A stretch of 64,000 nt of DNA from Plotosus lineatus (taxonomy: Eukaryota; Chordata; Actinopteri; Siluriformes; Plotosidae), in the NCBI GenBank assembly GCA_024760905.1, contig CM045733.1, positions 66,927,501 through 66,991,500 of the forward strand, read 5' to 3'. The notes under the pieces are model-generated. The model saw only the letters and a list, made by a program, of their open reading frames with translations. It did not search any database and had not been told where the DNA came from. Position numbers and translations under genes: made by a program. This document shows positions 55,354 to 64,000 of the stretch, in pieces. Every line of letters starts with the position of its first letter. The stretch's first letter is position 1.

Positions 55354-55720
55354 GAGGCAATGGTGGCTCAGTGGTAGATTACTGATCTGAAGGGTGGGGG
55401 GGTTCAAGTCCCACTGTCACCAAAGTGTTACTGTTGTGTGTCGTCGTCCCCCCCCCCGGTGCAGCTAAAGGTTATAAAAGTCCAGTCATGTCTCTCACTG
55501 TCTGGGGTGTGGTGAGAGACATGTAAAAGAACAATTACGCTCATTCATAAAGAGTAGGTCATTGGATATCCATCAGCATGTTTCTGTCTGTGATGGCCTG
55601 GTGACCTGTCCAGGCTGTACTCTGCCCTCACCCAGAGTCAGTTTAGATGGGTGCCAGCCTTTCCCCAACCCCAATTAGGATGAAATGATTCACAAAATGA
55701 ATGAATAAATGAATGAATGA
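55354..55720 (+). mobile_element. SINE-1, full length, diverged
   Basis: Head AATGGTGGCTCAGTGGTAG, B box GGGTTCAAGTCCC, C run, body GTCATGTCTCTCACTGTC, tail CCAGGCTGTACTCTGCCCTC and an (AATG)n end. Flanks AATCTCACAAA and AATCACACAAA are a plausible target duplication. Confidence 0.88.
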
Positions 55721-55730
55721 ATCACACAAA

Positions 55731-56233
55731 CAGATACTACAACCATAATAAACAGATTAATTGATTTAAATAGAATTTACATACAGCTATCGGAAAACTG
55801 AAATAGCTGATACAGAAATAAACTATCAAACATGTCCAAATCAATGACTACTGGGTGCCCCAGTAATGTCATATCATTATGCTTTTCATTCAAGACTTTG
55901 AAGTTTGCTTTAAGGGATAAATTCATTTGAGTAACTTAAATTAAAATACTGTAAATCTTTTTTGTTTTGAATGAGTCCCAGCAAATGGGAGGTTAGGTCA
56001 CATTTTGTGTGCATGCATGTTTATATTAGCAGGTAACAGTATAAACAAGATGTTTTTCCATCAACCAATTAAAATGCTTAATTGTGATGTGACTCTAGTA
56101 TAAAATTATCATCTTAATTTTCTGTAAAATATAGCCAGGGCTTTTTTTTTTTTTTTTTTTCCTTTTATTGAGCTAAATTAAACGTGTAAGTGACTTAGCC
56201 TTTGTTCATTTTGATTCTTCATGAAACGATATA
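55731..56233. other. No recognised gene; T run near 56144
   Basis: AT-rich; nothing else. Confidence 0.5.
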
Positions 56234-56298
56234 GGGGCAGTGCTGGCCTGGTGGTATCAAAGGCGAGCCATGGCTCTCTCACTGTCTGTGGTGAAATG
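56234..56298 (+). mobile_element. SINE-1/2 fragment with internal deletion
   Basis: GGGGCAGTGCTGGCCTGGTG is joined directly to TATCAAAGGCGAGCCATGGC, so about 75 bp including the B box are missing. Confidence 0.75.
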
Positions 56299-56519
56299 AA
56301 ATGAACTGACATAGAAACATTCACAGAGCATTAACATCCTGTAGTGCTACCAAGTGATTAAATGGGACATATTTAAAAAACAAAATACATAATTTATTTT
56401 AAATCAACAAGTGAACTCTTTGAAATGAAAAATACCAAAAACATTTGGATGAATTATTTTTGCTCTTTCTTTCCATCAATACCATGTATGCAACAGTATT
56501 TTTTTCCCCTACTTATTCT
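56299..56519. other. No recognised feature
   Basis: AT-rich spacer. Confidence 0.4.
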
Positions 56520-57080
56520 GTGAAAGTGCCCAGTTAGATGAATGGCTCAGTTTAAGGACTGCAGCCAACTCGATGTGTTTGATGAATTGCCTGATGAAAT
56601 TTTAATGCAACATCCTCATTAAAGCCATATCTGGTGCATAAAGAGGCTGAGGTAATGTCAAAACATTCATTTCTCCGACCATCTCAAGGCACTGGCAGTT
56701 AAAAAGTCATTGTGGGAGTGGCTTTAGCATCATCCATATGAGAAGATTGAAAGGGGTAGAGAAAGTCAGCTTAATTAGCTTTATCTGAAATATTATTACG
56801 CAGTAATATAATGGCATGATTCATCTCTCCCACCATCTGGTCTGAGAGAAGTGCTCCTCAGGTACTGATTACTTTCCCTTGTGCAGTGTGGAGATAATAG
56901 GCTGTTCAAACGCGGCACCGCCATGGACAGCTGAGCGGAGGTGGGGACAGAGCAGCTGGGGCTCAGACTTGTAGCAACAGCTGATCATACTAGCACCCTT
57001 CCTCGAAAGCCCGTTGTAGATTGCAGGCTTGTGTTGAGGGGGATCATCAAGTCTATAGCTTTTGTAACCGAAACGCACAA
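56520..57080. other. Candidate conserved noncoding block
   Basis: About 560 bp without simple repeats or TE signatures and with mixed GC. It contains TTAATTAGCTTTATCTG, CAGTAATATAATGGCATG and an E-box-like CAGCTG (56927). The open frame crossing it on the minus strand (57078-56869) has no recognisable domain. A regulatory element is a texture-based guess. Confidence 0.28.
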
Positions 57081-57894
57081 ATGACGGCTTCTCTCATTGT
57101 TTATTCTGATTTTTAAAATGTTTTTAATATACAGTAATTTTTTTGAAACACAACTGAATCTCAAATTTCAAATCTCAAATTTTCACCTACATGTATTTGT
57201 AGTTGTCTTTGTTATTGCTGTATTCCAGTTTTATTTTGTTTTTTAATTGCAAGCGCTCAAGCATTTTAGTTTGTCCTAACCTTCGCTGACTTAAAGAAAC
57301 AAAAGAATATTAATGAATCGCAAGTATATATATATTCCTTATATGTATAGCTATGTAGCTATATCTTCAGACTTGAATTTATTTTTAGATCTTTTACACA
57401 AATTTTGGATTTAATATGAATTCGAAATAATATTCAAAGCAAAAACTCTAGACAGGGCAGTGATAAGGTGCGAGATTACCGATACTAAGCAGGATATTCA
57501 TTAAGTTTTAGAGGAGAAGGAGGATATTGATAAGTAGGGGGTGGAAATTGTTTGAGGCAAGCATGGTGACGGGGGGGGTGTCCTTTCCTGTAGGGGGGGT
57601 CTGAGGGCGCACCCCCCCAAAAAATATTTTAAAAATTCATGTGCTCTGTGGTGAGAAAATCAGACAAGCTAGAAACAAATAAAACTAAAAGTTTATATTA
57701 TAAAAAATAGTATTTGTTACAAGAATAGTAGACTTACTTCTTAAAGGAAAGTACATAAAACTTCTTATTTGAAAAATGTAACACTTACCTTACTAATATA
57801 GAACATTTGTGAATCAAACTGCTGCCCTAATCTGTCCACACTGTTTATGTAATATCATTTTCGGATTAATAAGATCAGGCTATTAGAATCAGAT
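57081..57894. other. No recognised gene; G/C-run patch at 57570-57620
   Basis: A G-run/C-run patch (runs of seven or eight) around 57570-57618 could fold back on itself. The remainder is AT-rich. Confidence 0.4.
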
Positions 57895-58190
57895 TGTGGC
57901 ACCGGTGGCGTAGTGGTTAGGGTGCTGTGCTCATGATCAGGAGGTTGTGAGTTCAAATCCCACTGAGACCCTCACTGTGCTAAGACCCCTAGGCAAGGTC
58001 TCAACCACAAGTGTGCCTCTGTTCACCCAGCAGTATAAATGGGTACCAGTTTTTAATATACTGGGAAGGGAACCCGCAATGGACTAGCATCCCATCCAGG
58101 TGGAGTTGAACTCCTGGTCGCTTCACACTATGGAAACTGGGGATAAGCACCGGCCTGATGAGCCACAAGGCTCAATAAGATTAGGCTAGT
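57895..58190 (+). mobile_element. SINE-3, full-length copy
   Basis: A box TGGCGTAGTGG, B box AGTTCAAATCCC, then CACTGTGCTAAGACCCCTAG, ACCACAAGTGTGCCTCTGTT, ATCCCATCCAGGTGGAGTTG and a GATGAGCCACAAGGCTC end. Collinear with 20828-21126. Confidence 0.9.
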
Positions 58191-58745
58191 TTAGTTGGGG
58201 GCTAGTTCTCACTATTATCACTCAGTGCAATCAAGAAATAATTTGTGTTCGGACATGACATTTGCAAAAAAAAAAACCTTTTTTACCTATTTCATGAGAT
58301 ACGGATGTTTCCGAAACAGTGGAATCATCGGGCCTTGTGTCGCTTCCACAACGTATTTAATGTCGGTTGTTTAGATCTACTTCGCTTCGGCGCCATGCTT
58401 GTCGGTACAACTCACATCAGTTTGGATTATATTTTACCCGGGTTTGTACGACCTGTCACAATCTAAATCTACACGGGAGCACAGGCAAATGGCGGCACGT
58501 ATATAAAAAGCGCTGCACTTTTGAATGAGGTAGCATAGTGCATCATGGGATATCAGAAGTGAACTGATTGAGAAATTATCGAAACAAGTGATTTTGTTGC
58601 CAAGTTCACAAAGCCGTGAAAAGGTTTTTATTAAAGATTATTATTATATTATTAAATATTATTATTTACTATGATAAAATATAACCGGCGCTGGGCTAAT
58701 AGTAGTCGGCGCTTCCGCCGGCCGCCGGCACTTAATTAAAAGTAT
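58191..58745. other. CpG-containing unclassified block
   Basis: 58250-58500 and 58680-58730 have more CpG than any neighbouring unique DNA (CTTCGCTTCGGCGCCATGC; TCCGCCGGCCGCCGGC). The plus-strand frame 58245-58466 has no known domain. It could be a piece of an unidentified DNA transposon or a small CpG-rich regulatory region. Confidence 0.3.
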
Positions 58746-58919
58746 GCTAAGGTTGGTGGTTCAAGCCCGTTTGTCAAACACTGCTGCCGTGTGTTTCTGC
58801 CATGCTGGCAAGCTATCCAGGGTGTACTCTTTCCCCGCTCAGAGTTGGCTGAGATGGGCACCAGCTTCCTGTGACTCTAATTAGGATTAAGTGGTTCAGA
58901 AAATAAAGGAATGAAGAGC
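58746..58919 (+). mobile_element. SINE-1 fragment with internal deletion
   Basis: B-box text GGTGGTTCAAGCCCG is joined to the tail AGGGTGTACTCTTTCCCCGC and CTCTAATTAGGATTAAGTGG. Confidence 0.8.
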
Positions 58920-59224
58920 TCCAGACTCAGCCCCCCCCCCCACACACACACACAACTCAACCTTAACAAACCTTTTGTGGTGATCTCAAGGAAATTCTTC
59001 CTTTTCCAAATTTATGACATCATCTTGATAATCAACATTATTGATTAGTGTATATTACATGGAATTGTAAGCAAAAACGCACAGTAATATTGGTTTTGAA
59101 AGTGTTTGTTTGCTTGTTTGTTTGTTTGTCTGTTTTGTTGTTGTTGTTGTTGTTGTTTTGAGGAGTTCTTCTCCTCCTGATACTAGTTAGCTGTTACAAG
59201 TAATATTCCCAGTAGTTTGGTGGT
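58920..59224. repeat. Low-complexity runs (C, CA, GTTT, GTT)
   Basis: A C run and short CA run near 58931-58952, then GTTT and GTT runs at 59105-59157. No gene. Confidence 0.7.
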
Positions 59225-59345
59225 AAGCATTTATACCACTGAATGGACAAAGGCATGCTAGTGGTTAAGATACTGCCCAGGAGTCTTAGCACTGTGGGGG
59301 TCTGATGGGGATTTGAACTGATGACCTCTTGCATCATCAGCCAGA
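59225..59345 (-). mobile_element. SINE-3 5' fragment
   Basis: Plus-strand CATGCTAGTGGTTAAGATAC, GTCTTAGCACTGTGGGGGTC and GGGATTTGAACTGATGACC match the reversed head half of SINE-3. Confidence 0.75.
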
Positions 59346-59840
59346 CTTTTGGTAGGACTATGCAAAAACTTTATGAAAAGTAATATAAAATATATTTTTG
59401 AGAAAAACTGATCCGAGCTAATTGAGTTTAGTATATACTACAGGAACACGTAAGAAAACCTTGACTGAATACTAAAATTTTAGTATTTTCACAAAGAATG
59501 ACATATTTTTACCACAACACACTTTGAGTCAAGTTTATACTGCTGTGCAGCTAATGGTGTTTTTTCATGTCACTCATTCTGAACTTAGCCTACATACTAC
59601 ACGTACACACTAATTCAAAATTCTAATATATACTTCGCAGAAATGAAAGAAAAACAAAATAAATAATACCTTTATGGTTCTTTTTTTTTCATTTTCAGGT
59701 GTGATAATGTTCACACTGCCTGCCAGTGTTTATTTCAAACTGTGAGTTTCTATTATTTTGATTCAAGCATTATCCACTCAGAATATTTTTGTTTTTATTT
59801 ACTCCCTAGATCAGATATTATTATACCAATTTATAATATA

Positions 59841-59843
<3 letters not shown>
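59346..59843. other. No recognised feature
   Basis: AT-rich spacer. Confidence 0.5.

Positions 59844-59934
<91 letters not shown>
59844..59934. repeat. (TA)n microsatellite with AT-rich flanking palindromes
   Basis: About 45 TA units followed by repeated TATAATTATAAATATT text to 59970. Confidence 0.97.
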
Positions 59935-59939
<5 letters not shown>

Positions 59940-60145
59940 TAAATATTATATAATATATAATTATAAATATTCTTCTTATTTGTGTAAGGATGTCATGGTG
60001 TGTGAATTAACCAGAGCGATCTGTAAAGCGATCTGACCAGGCAAAAGTAAAGATAAATTACTATGTAAGTAAATATGCATATACAAACGGAACATGTGAA
60101 ACATTTTTTAGGCTTTTTAAATGAGTAATTACATTTAAATCCATT

Positions 60146-60285
60146 AAGCATTCATTAATTATTTTTTTTGAACTGTTTAATCCTAATTAGGGTAGCAGGG
60201 AGGCTGGTGCCCATTTCAGCCGACTCTTTGTGGGGGGGGAAGAGTGCTCCCTGGACAGATCACCAGACCATCCCAAATCCATTAA
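60146..60285 (-). mobile_element. SINE-1/V-SINE tail fragment
   Basis: Plus-strand CATTCATTAATTA, TTTAATCCTAATTAGGGTAG and GAGGCTGGTGCCCATTTCAG. Confidence 0.78.
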
Positions 60286-60325
60286 ACAGAAACTGAAAAA
60301 TACTTAAAACATTTATGAAATCTGG

Positions 60326-60695
60326 GGTAGCATGATGGCTCAATGGTTAGCACTGTTGCTTAATTGGTAGAAGGTTCATGATCTGAATCGAGGCAAAATG
60401 CATTTCAGTGTGGATTATGCATGTTCTGCACATGAGAAAAACATGGAAATTACATGTGTGAATACATGCACATTGGTTCCAATCACTACTCTAAATTGCC
60501 CATAGGCGTGAATGTGAGCATGAATACTTGTGTTAGCCCTGCAAGACTGGTGATCCTTTCAGGGTCTACCCTGACTGTTTCCTGAAACTAGCTTGGACTG
60601 ATTCCAGCTTCAGCTACAACCCTGACAGAAAAACGATATAGATAATGGATGTTGGATGGATGGATAGATGGATGGATGGATGGATGGATGGATGA
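60326..60695 (+). mobile_element. V-SINE with (GGAT)n tail
   Basis: Head GGTAGCATGATGGCTCAATG, core GTGTGGATTATGCATGTTCT, GCCCATAGGCGTGAATGTG, tail TTCAGGGTCTACCCTG, then GGATGGAT repeats at 60652-60695. Confidence 0.8.
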
Positions 60696-60746
60696 GATCC
60701 CCTAGGACAAACAACAAAGATGTTTGTTTGAGTTCACAGTCCACAG

Positions 60747-60862
60747 TCATTAATACTCCTGTCTTATAGCAAGAAGGTTCTGTGGTCAGTGAGGGCATTT
60801 TCATATAGAGTTTTCTGTGGGTTTCCGCAAAGTGCTCCACTTTCTTTCCACAGTCCAAAGTG
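60747..60862 (+). mobile_element. V-SINE 5' half, diverged
   Basis: CTTATAGCAAGAAGGTTCTG, TATAGAGTTTTCTGTGGGTT and TTTCCACAGTCCAAAGTGG. Confidence 0.65.
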
Positions 60863-61039
60863 GAAAATCCAGTCTTATTTTCTTTCCAAGGAGATTCATA
60901 TACACCTTGGGATACTCATGATAACTCAGAAGTACTCAGACTCTGAGAAAAAAAAATGTTTGCAACAGTTTTAGATTCCATCCACATCTTACAAGACTGT
61001 CATAGAGATACTCAAAAGAGCTGCAACAGACATTATTCA

Positions 61040-61400
61040 TCTGTCTTCACTTCCTGTGCCTTCACCCTCAAAGTCCTCGGTCCATGACATGAGAATCTTA
61101 AGGTCTAATTTAGTGCAGTGGGTAATTATGGACACTGGATGTCATTGTGCAGATGATGCGTGGCTGAGGCCAGCTCATCTCTTTGACATTAGCCAGCTCC
61201 TCTCACAATTAAATGGCTCGTGGCATACAAGGGAGGGCTCTTTTCATACAAACAAATTATCTCAAACTATTCTTGTTCCTTAAACTCATGATGCATGAAG
61301 CGCATTACCTGTGATTTCAATCCAAAGGCCCAATTAAAACTGCACAGAGCTTGCACTTCATTACCTGAGCCCTAGGCAATTTTTGGGCCATTAAGCTCAC
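61040..61400. other. Candidate conserved noncoding element
   Basis: Non-repetitive DNA with AT-rich homeodomain-type cores in GC-balanced text: AGGTCTAATTTAGTGCAG, GGGTAATTATGGACACTGG, CTCACAATTAAATGGCTC, GGCCCAATTAAAACTGC and GGCCATTAAGCTCACC. As at 36150-36560, conservation is unproven. Confidence 0.3.
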
Positions 61401-62899
61401 CTACTTGTATCACTGGAAATGTTTGAGGTGAACATCTGGAGGTTATGAGACAGAGCATGAAATGAAATGTCTTTGCCTTTTCTTTCTGCCTTTTGTCCTG
61501 AGAGGCCAAGGATAATGCTGTAAACAATGATTTTAATAAAGATCTTTGGCAGCATCTTCTGAAATCTTACCCACACCACATGCTTTATACGAAGCATGAC
61601 GGTGATGCAGTAAAAAGTTTGCAAAGAACTATTTGTACTCTGAACTTAGATAACATGCCCAATGTGAATTCAGTGTTTTTTTCATTATTTCATGGTCAAG
61701 TATTTTGGTAAGCATCATACATAATGTGCATGTATATTTTTCTACAAACTCGAAAAATTGCATTGCTATATATTTAAATTCTGTCAATCTATCACTATTC
61801 ATGGTATATCTAAGTAGACTCTGCAGCCTTTAAGCATTACAAAAGCATGCCACATAGTAGGGCAGAGAGCACTGATGAAGGACTAAACATTTCCTTAAGC
61901 CCTGCAAGGCCAGAACACTTATCAATGCTTGGTTCACTCTCCTCTTTATCCCTGGACTTATGGCACTGTCCATGTCGGAGTGTCTGAATGGGAGTGAAAA
62001 ACTTGAATATCTTCAAGAATATCTTGAATATCTACCGGTTCATTTTTTTGTGTTACAATTATGGCAGGATAAGACAAATTATCAGTAGATGATTGTCGCT
62101 TTGTTGTATTCAAACAAAATAACTTTCTTCTGCAAAGCCCTATTTTCTGCACTCACCATTGTACTAGACACTGATCACTGCTTCAAGGATTATATAAACT
62201 CATTTCTTTAATTCATATTTTCCTTAATAATTTAGCTCTTCATCTATGTTAATGTCTCGTTTCTCCAATGGATCCACACTCTGTTTAAAGTTAGCCTTGG
62301 GCTAATTTGAAGAAGTCTTGGTTAATCAATATTTCTTAAGCAGAAGTCCAGACTAAATTTTTCATTAACAGTTAACTCAACACTTCCACAAGTAAATTGG
62401 AGGCATAGTGTAAAATTAATATCTACAAACCTATAACCGATTCAGTGGATCCCCCTTTCCAGTTTGAATTTTATTCATTTAATATGAAATCTATCCATCA
62501 AAAAGGTAAAAATCACTAAGAAAACTGCTTCATGAGTTATAATAAGCTCATCTGCATCAATCACATAATGTTCATGCAGTATTTAACACTCTGGCCTTCA
62601 AATCTTGCTTCGTCTAATACTAGACAAAGTGTAAAACACAATAGTTTGGAATTTACTTTTTGCGGAATGAAAGTTTATATAAGAGGAAATAAACTTGTTT
62701 TCGTGGTGAGAAATATAAATTGCGAGCATAGAGTAGTTAAGAATTCATTGGTTAAAAAAACAAGAAGGCTAAAATTAAACAATTAATGTTACATCTTAAC
62801 GTGTTTTTTATTGTTGAGGAACACATTGTTCTTGTTAATGATGATGATTTACTAAAAAATATAGTGTTGTATTTGTTTGCTGAAAACCATATACATATA
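61401..62899. other. No recognised gene
   Basis: AT-rich. The open frames on both strands are short and lack domains. No repeat family was identified. Confidence 0.45.
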
Positions 62900-63769
62900 C
62901 CGTATTCGACGTGATAAGCACCCAGGGATCTTTAAAAATTGGGGTGGGTGGGCGCTTATTAAAATGTTAGCAGTGGAGTGGAACGGTAAGTGCTTATTAC
63001 CATCGCGGTGTAAAACATGAATAATAACCGAACAATAAAAGAGTTTTACTGGTATTTGTGTTATTCATTTTGTGGTATCAACCAAACTACTTACATGAAA
63101 GCTGAAAATAAACAGAAAAGAGCATATCAAAAAAAAAAAAGAAAAAAAAAGACCCCTTATTTTTCCCTCCCAGTCTTCTTCTTTTTCTTTTGGCTGTTCC
63201 CTGAAACATTTTCCTGGAAGAAAAGCCGAATCAATCAACACGAATGTCAACTTTTGCACATGGCACGTTGAATAACATGAACATGAACAAAAGCACATGT
63301 TCAGGAACGTGCTTGAATTTATGAAGTTAGAGAGCAGGAGAATCAGGTGAAAAATATTCGTCATCACTTTCTGATAGGTCCATATCTGGCTCATCGCTCC
63401 ATTCATTCAGAGCATCCCATAGTTTTGCTGTAGCAGTTTCTAATGGTTCATTGGTTATTGGACATTTACCAAGAAAAAACAGCAAAATATTTTCCTGTTT
63501 TTAAAAGCACAGCGAGACAATCAAATGTGTTGTTACTGATGAACATTATAGACATTTCCTAATGGCAAGGGGTCTTGAAATACCATGTAAACTCACTTTT
63601 ACAGGCAGTGAGCGCCTCATTGTACAGCTACAGAAACTAATTGAATACAATTGGTAAGTTTGGTCAATGATTTTGCTCCCAGTACACATGGGCTGTTATT
63701 AGACGTAAGATCAAAAATACGGTGGGGGGGGGGGCACTTATTGGAGCAGGACACTTATTACATCGAATA

Positions 63770-63772
<3 letters not shown>
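62900..63772 (-). mobile_element. TA-bordered DNA transposon with acidic transposase-like C-terminus
   Basis: The left end CCGTATTCGACGTGATAAGC and right end (inward) CTGTATTCGATGTAATAAGT form imperfect inverted repeats. TA precedes the left end; the right side now abuts a (GT)n run. On the minus strand between about 63475 and 63350 a frame reads GKCPITNEPLETATAKLWDA, LNEWSDEPDMDLSESDDEYF and SPDSPAL, then a stop. This is an acidic C-terminal tail of the kind found in pogo/Tigger-like transposases. The rest of the protein is missing. Confidence 0.65.

Positions 63773-63808
<36 letters not shown>
63771..63808. repeat. (GT)n microsatellite
   Basis: About 19 GT units at the right edge of the transposon. 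Confidence 0.97.
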
Positions 63809-63811
<3 letters not shown>

Positions 63812-63818
63812 TATATAT

Positions 63819-64000
63819 CTTCTTTTCCTTTCGACTGTTCCCTTCAGGGGTCGCCACAGCAAACCATCTGCCTCCATCTCACCCTATCCTCTGCATCTTC
63901 TACTCTTACTCCAACTACATTCACGTCCTCCTTCGCCACATCCATAAATCTTCTCCTTGGTCTTCCACTAGGCCTTCTGCTTGGTAGTTCCAACCTCAGC
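63819..64000 (-). mobile_element. LINE-D 3' end, runs off the window
   Basis: Plus-strand text CCTTTCGACTGTTCCCTTCA, GGGTCGCCACAGCAAACC, CCACATCCATAAATCTTCTC and CTAGGCCTTCTGCTTGG is the reversed LINE-D 3' end and start of its C-terminal coding part. Confidence 0.88.

Noticed and set aside
62532..62786. 84-codon plus-strand frame
   Set aside because: AT-rich, no domain, no codon bias that I can judge and no splice context; treated as chance.

Overview
The window looks like repeat-dense, AT-rich intergenic or intronic DNA from a ray-finned fish. The reasons are V-SINE/DANA-type SINEs, several LINE families typical of fish, many decayed Tc1/mariner, Tigger/pogo and hAT elements, and long (TG)n, (TA)n and (GA)n microsatellites. 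I see no intact host protein-coding gene, no rRNA or bona fide tRNA gene, no CRISPR array and no prokaryotic operon. Almost every open reading frame is a microsatellite translation or a fragment of a transposon protein.

Local labels used below. SINE-1: tRNA-like head (A box like TGGCCTGGTGG, B box like GGTTCAAGCC), a shared body, and a tail ending CCTAATTAGGATTAAG plus (AATG)n. SINE-2: same head and body with a different tail (CGCTGTGGCGACCCC type). V-SINE: head like TGGCGCAGTGG..GGTTCGATTCC plus the conserved GTTTGCATGTTCTCC core. SINE-3 and SINE-4: two further tRNA-headed families. LINE-A to LINE-D: four non-LTR retrotransposon families recognised from endonuclease, reverse transcriptase (RT) or C-terminal peptides; clade names are left open.

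Layout. 0-8 kb: SINEs, a Tc1-type transposase fossil (3.4-4.2 kb), a SINE-2 nested in a V-SINE (4.4-5.0 kb), a Tigger derivative (5.97-6.59 kb) and an RT remnant. 8-13 kb: a small spliced-looking acidic coding remnant on the minus strand (9.04-9.41 kb) and a long inverted repeat (11.4/12.6 kb). 13.8-16.5 kb: a decayed LINE-A. 17.4 kb: a hAT MITE with a perfect 8-bp target duplication. 18-22 kb: unclassified DNA, SINE-2, SINE-3 and a Tc1 5' end. 23-29.5 kb: LINE-A carrying a Tc1-type element, part of which recurs 4.5 kb away. 30-38 kb: young LINE-B and LINE-D insertions with 13-bp target duplications, a SINE-associated palindrome (37.1-37.3 kb) and a LINE-D C-terminus. 39.7-40.1 kb: an unclassified TTCCG-rich array. 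42-44 kb: a TA-flanked MITE and a SINE-born minisatellite. 45-47.3 kb: a LINE-C copy with the structure of a twin-primed (5'-inverted) insertion inside a Tc1 remnant, next to a SINE-1. 48-51 kb: SINE-4 and a LINE-B 5' region. 51.7-55.3 kb: two Tigger derivatives that keep transposase N-termini, and a candidate host exon at 53.4 kb. 55-64 kb: more SINEs, candidate conserved noncoding blocks and a TA-flanked transposon (62.9-63.8 kb).

The relations that can be read are historical rather than metabolic: nested insertions give a relative chronology, SINE tails match LINE 3' ends (the basis for mobilisation in trans), and transposase fragments persist in shortened DNA elements. No new functional system is claimed. 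The least explained items are the SINE head/tail exchange, the 45-46.6 kb inverted LINE, the 37.1 kb palindrome, the TTCCG array and the small spliced remnant at 9 kb.
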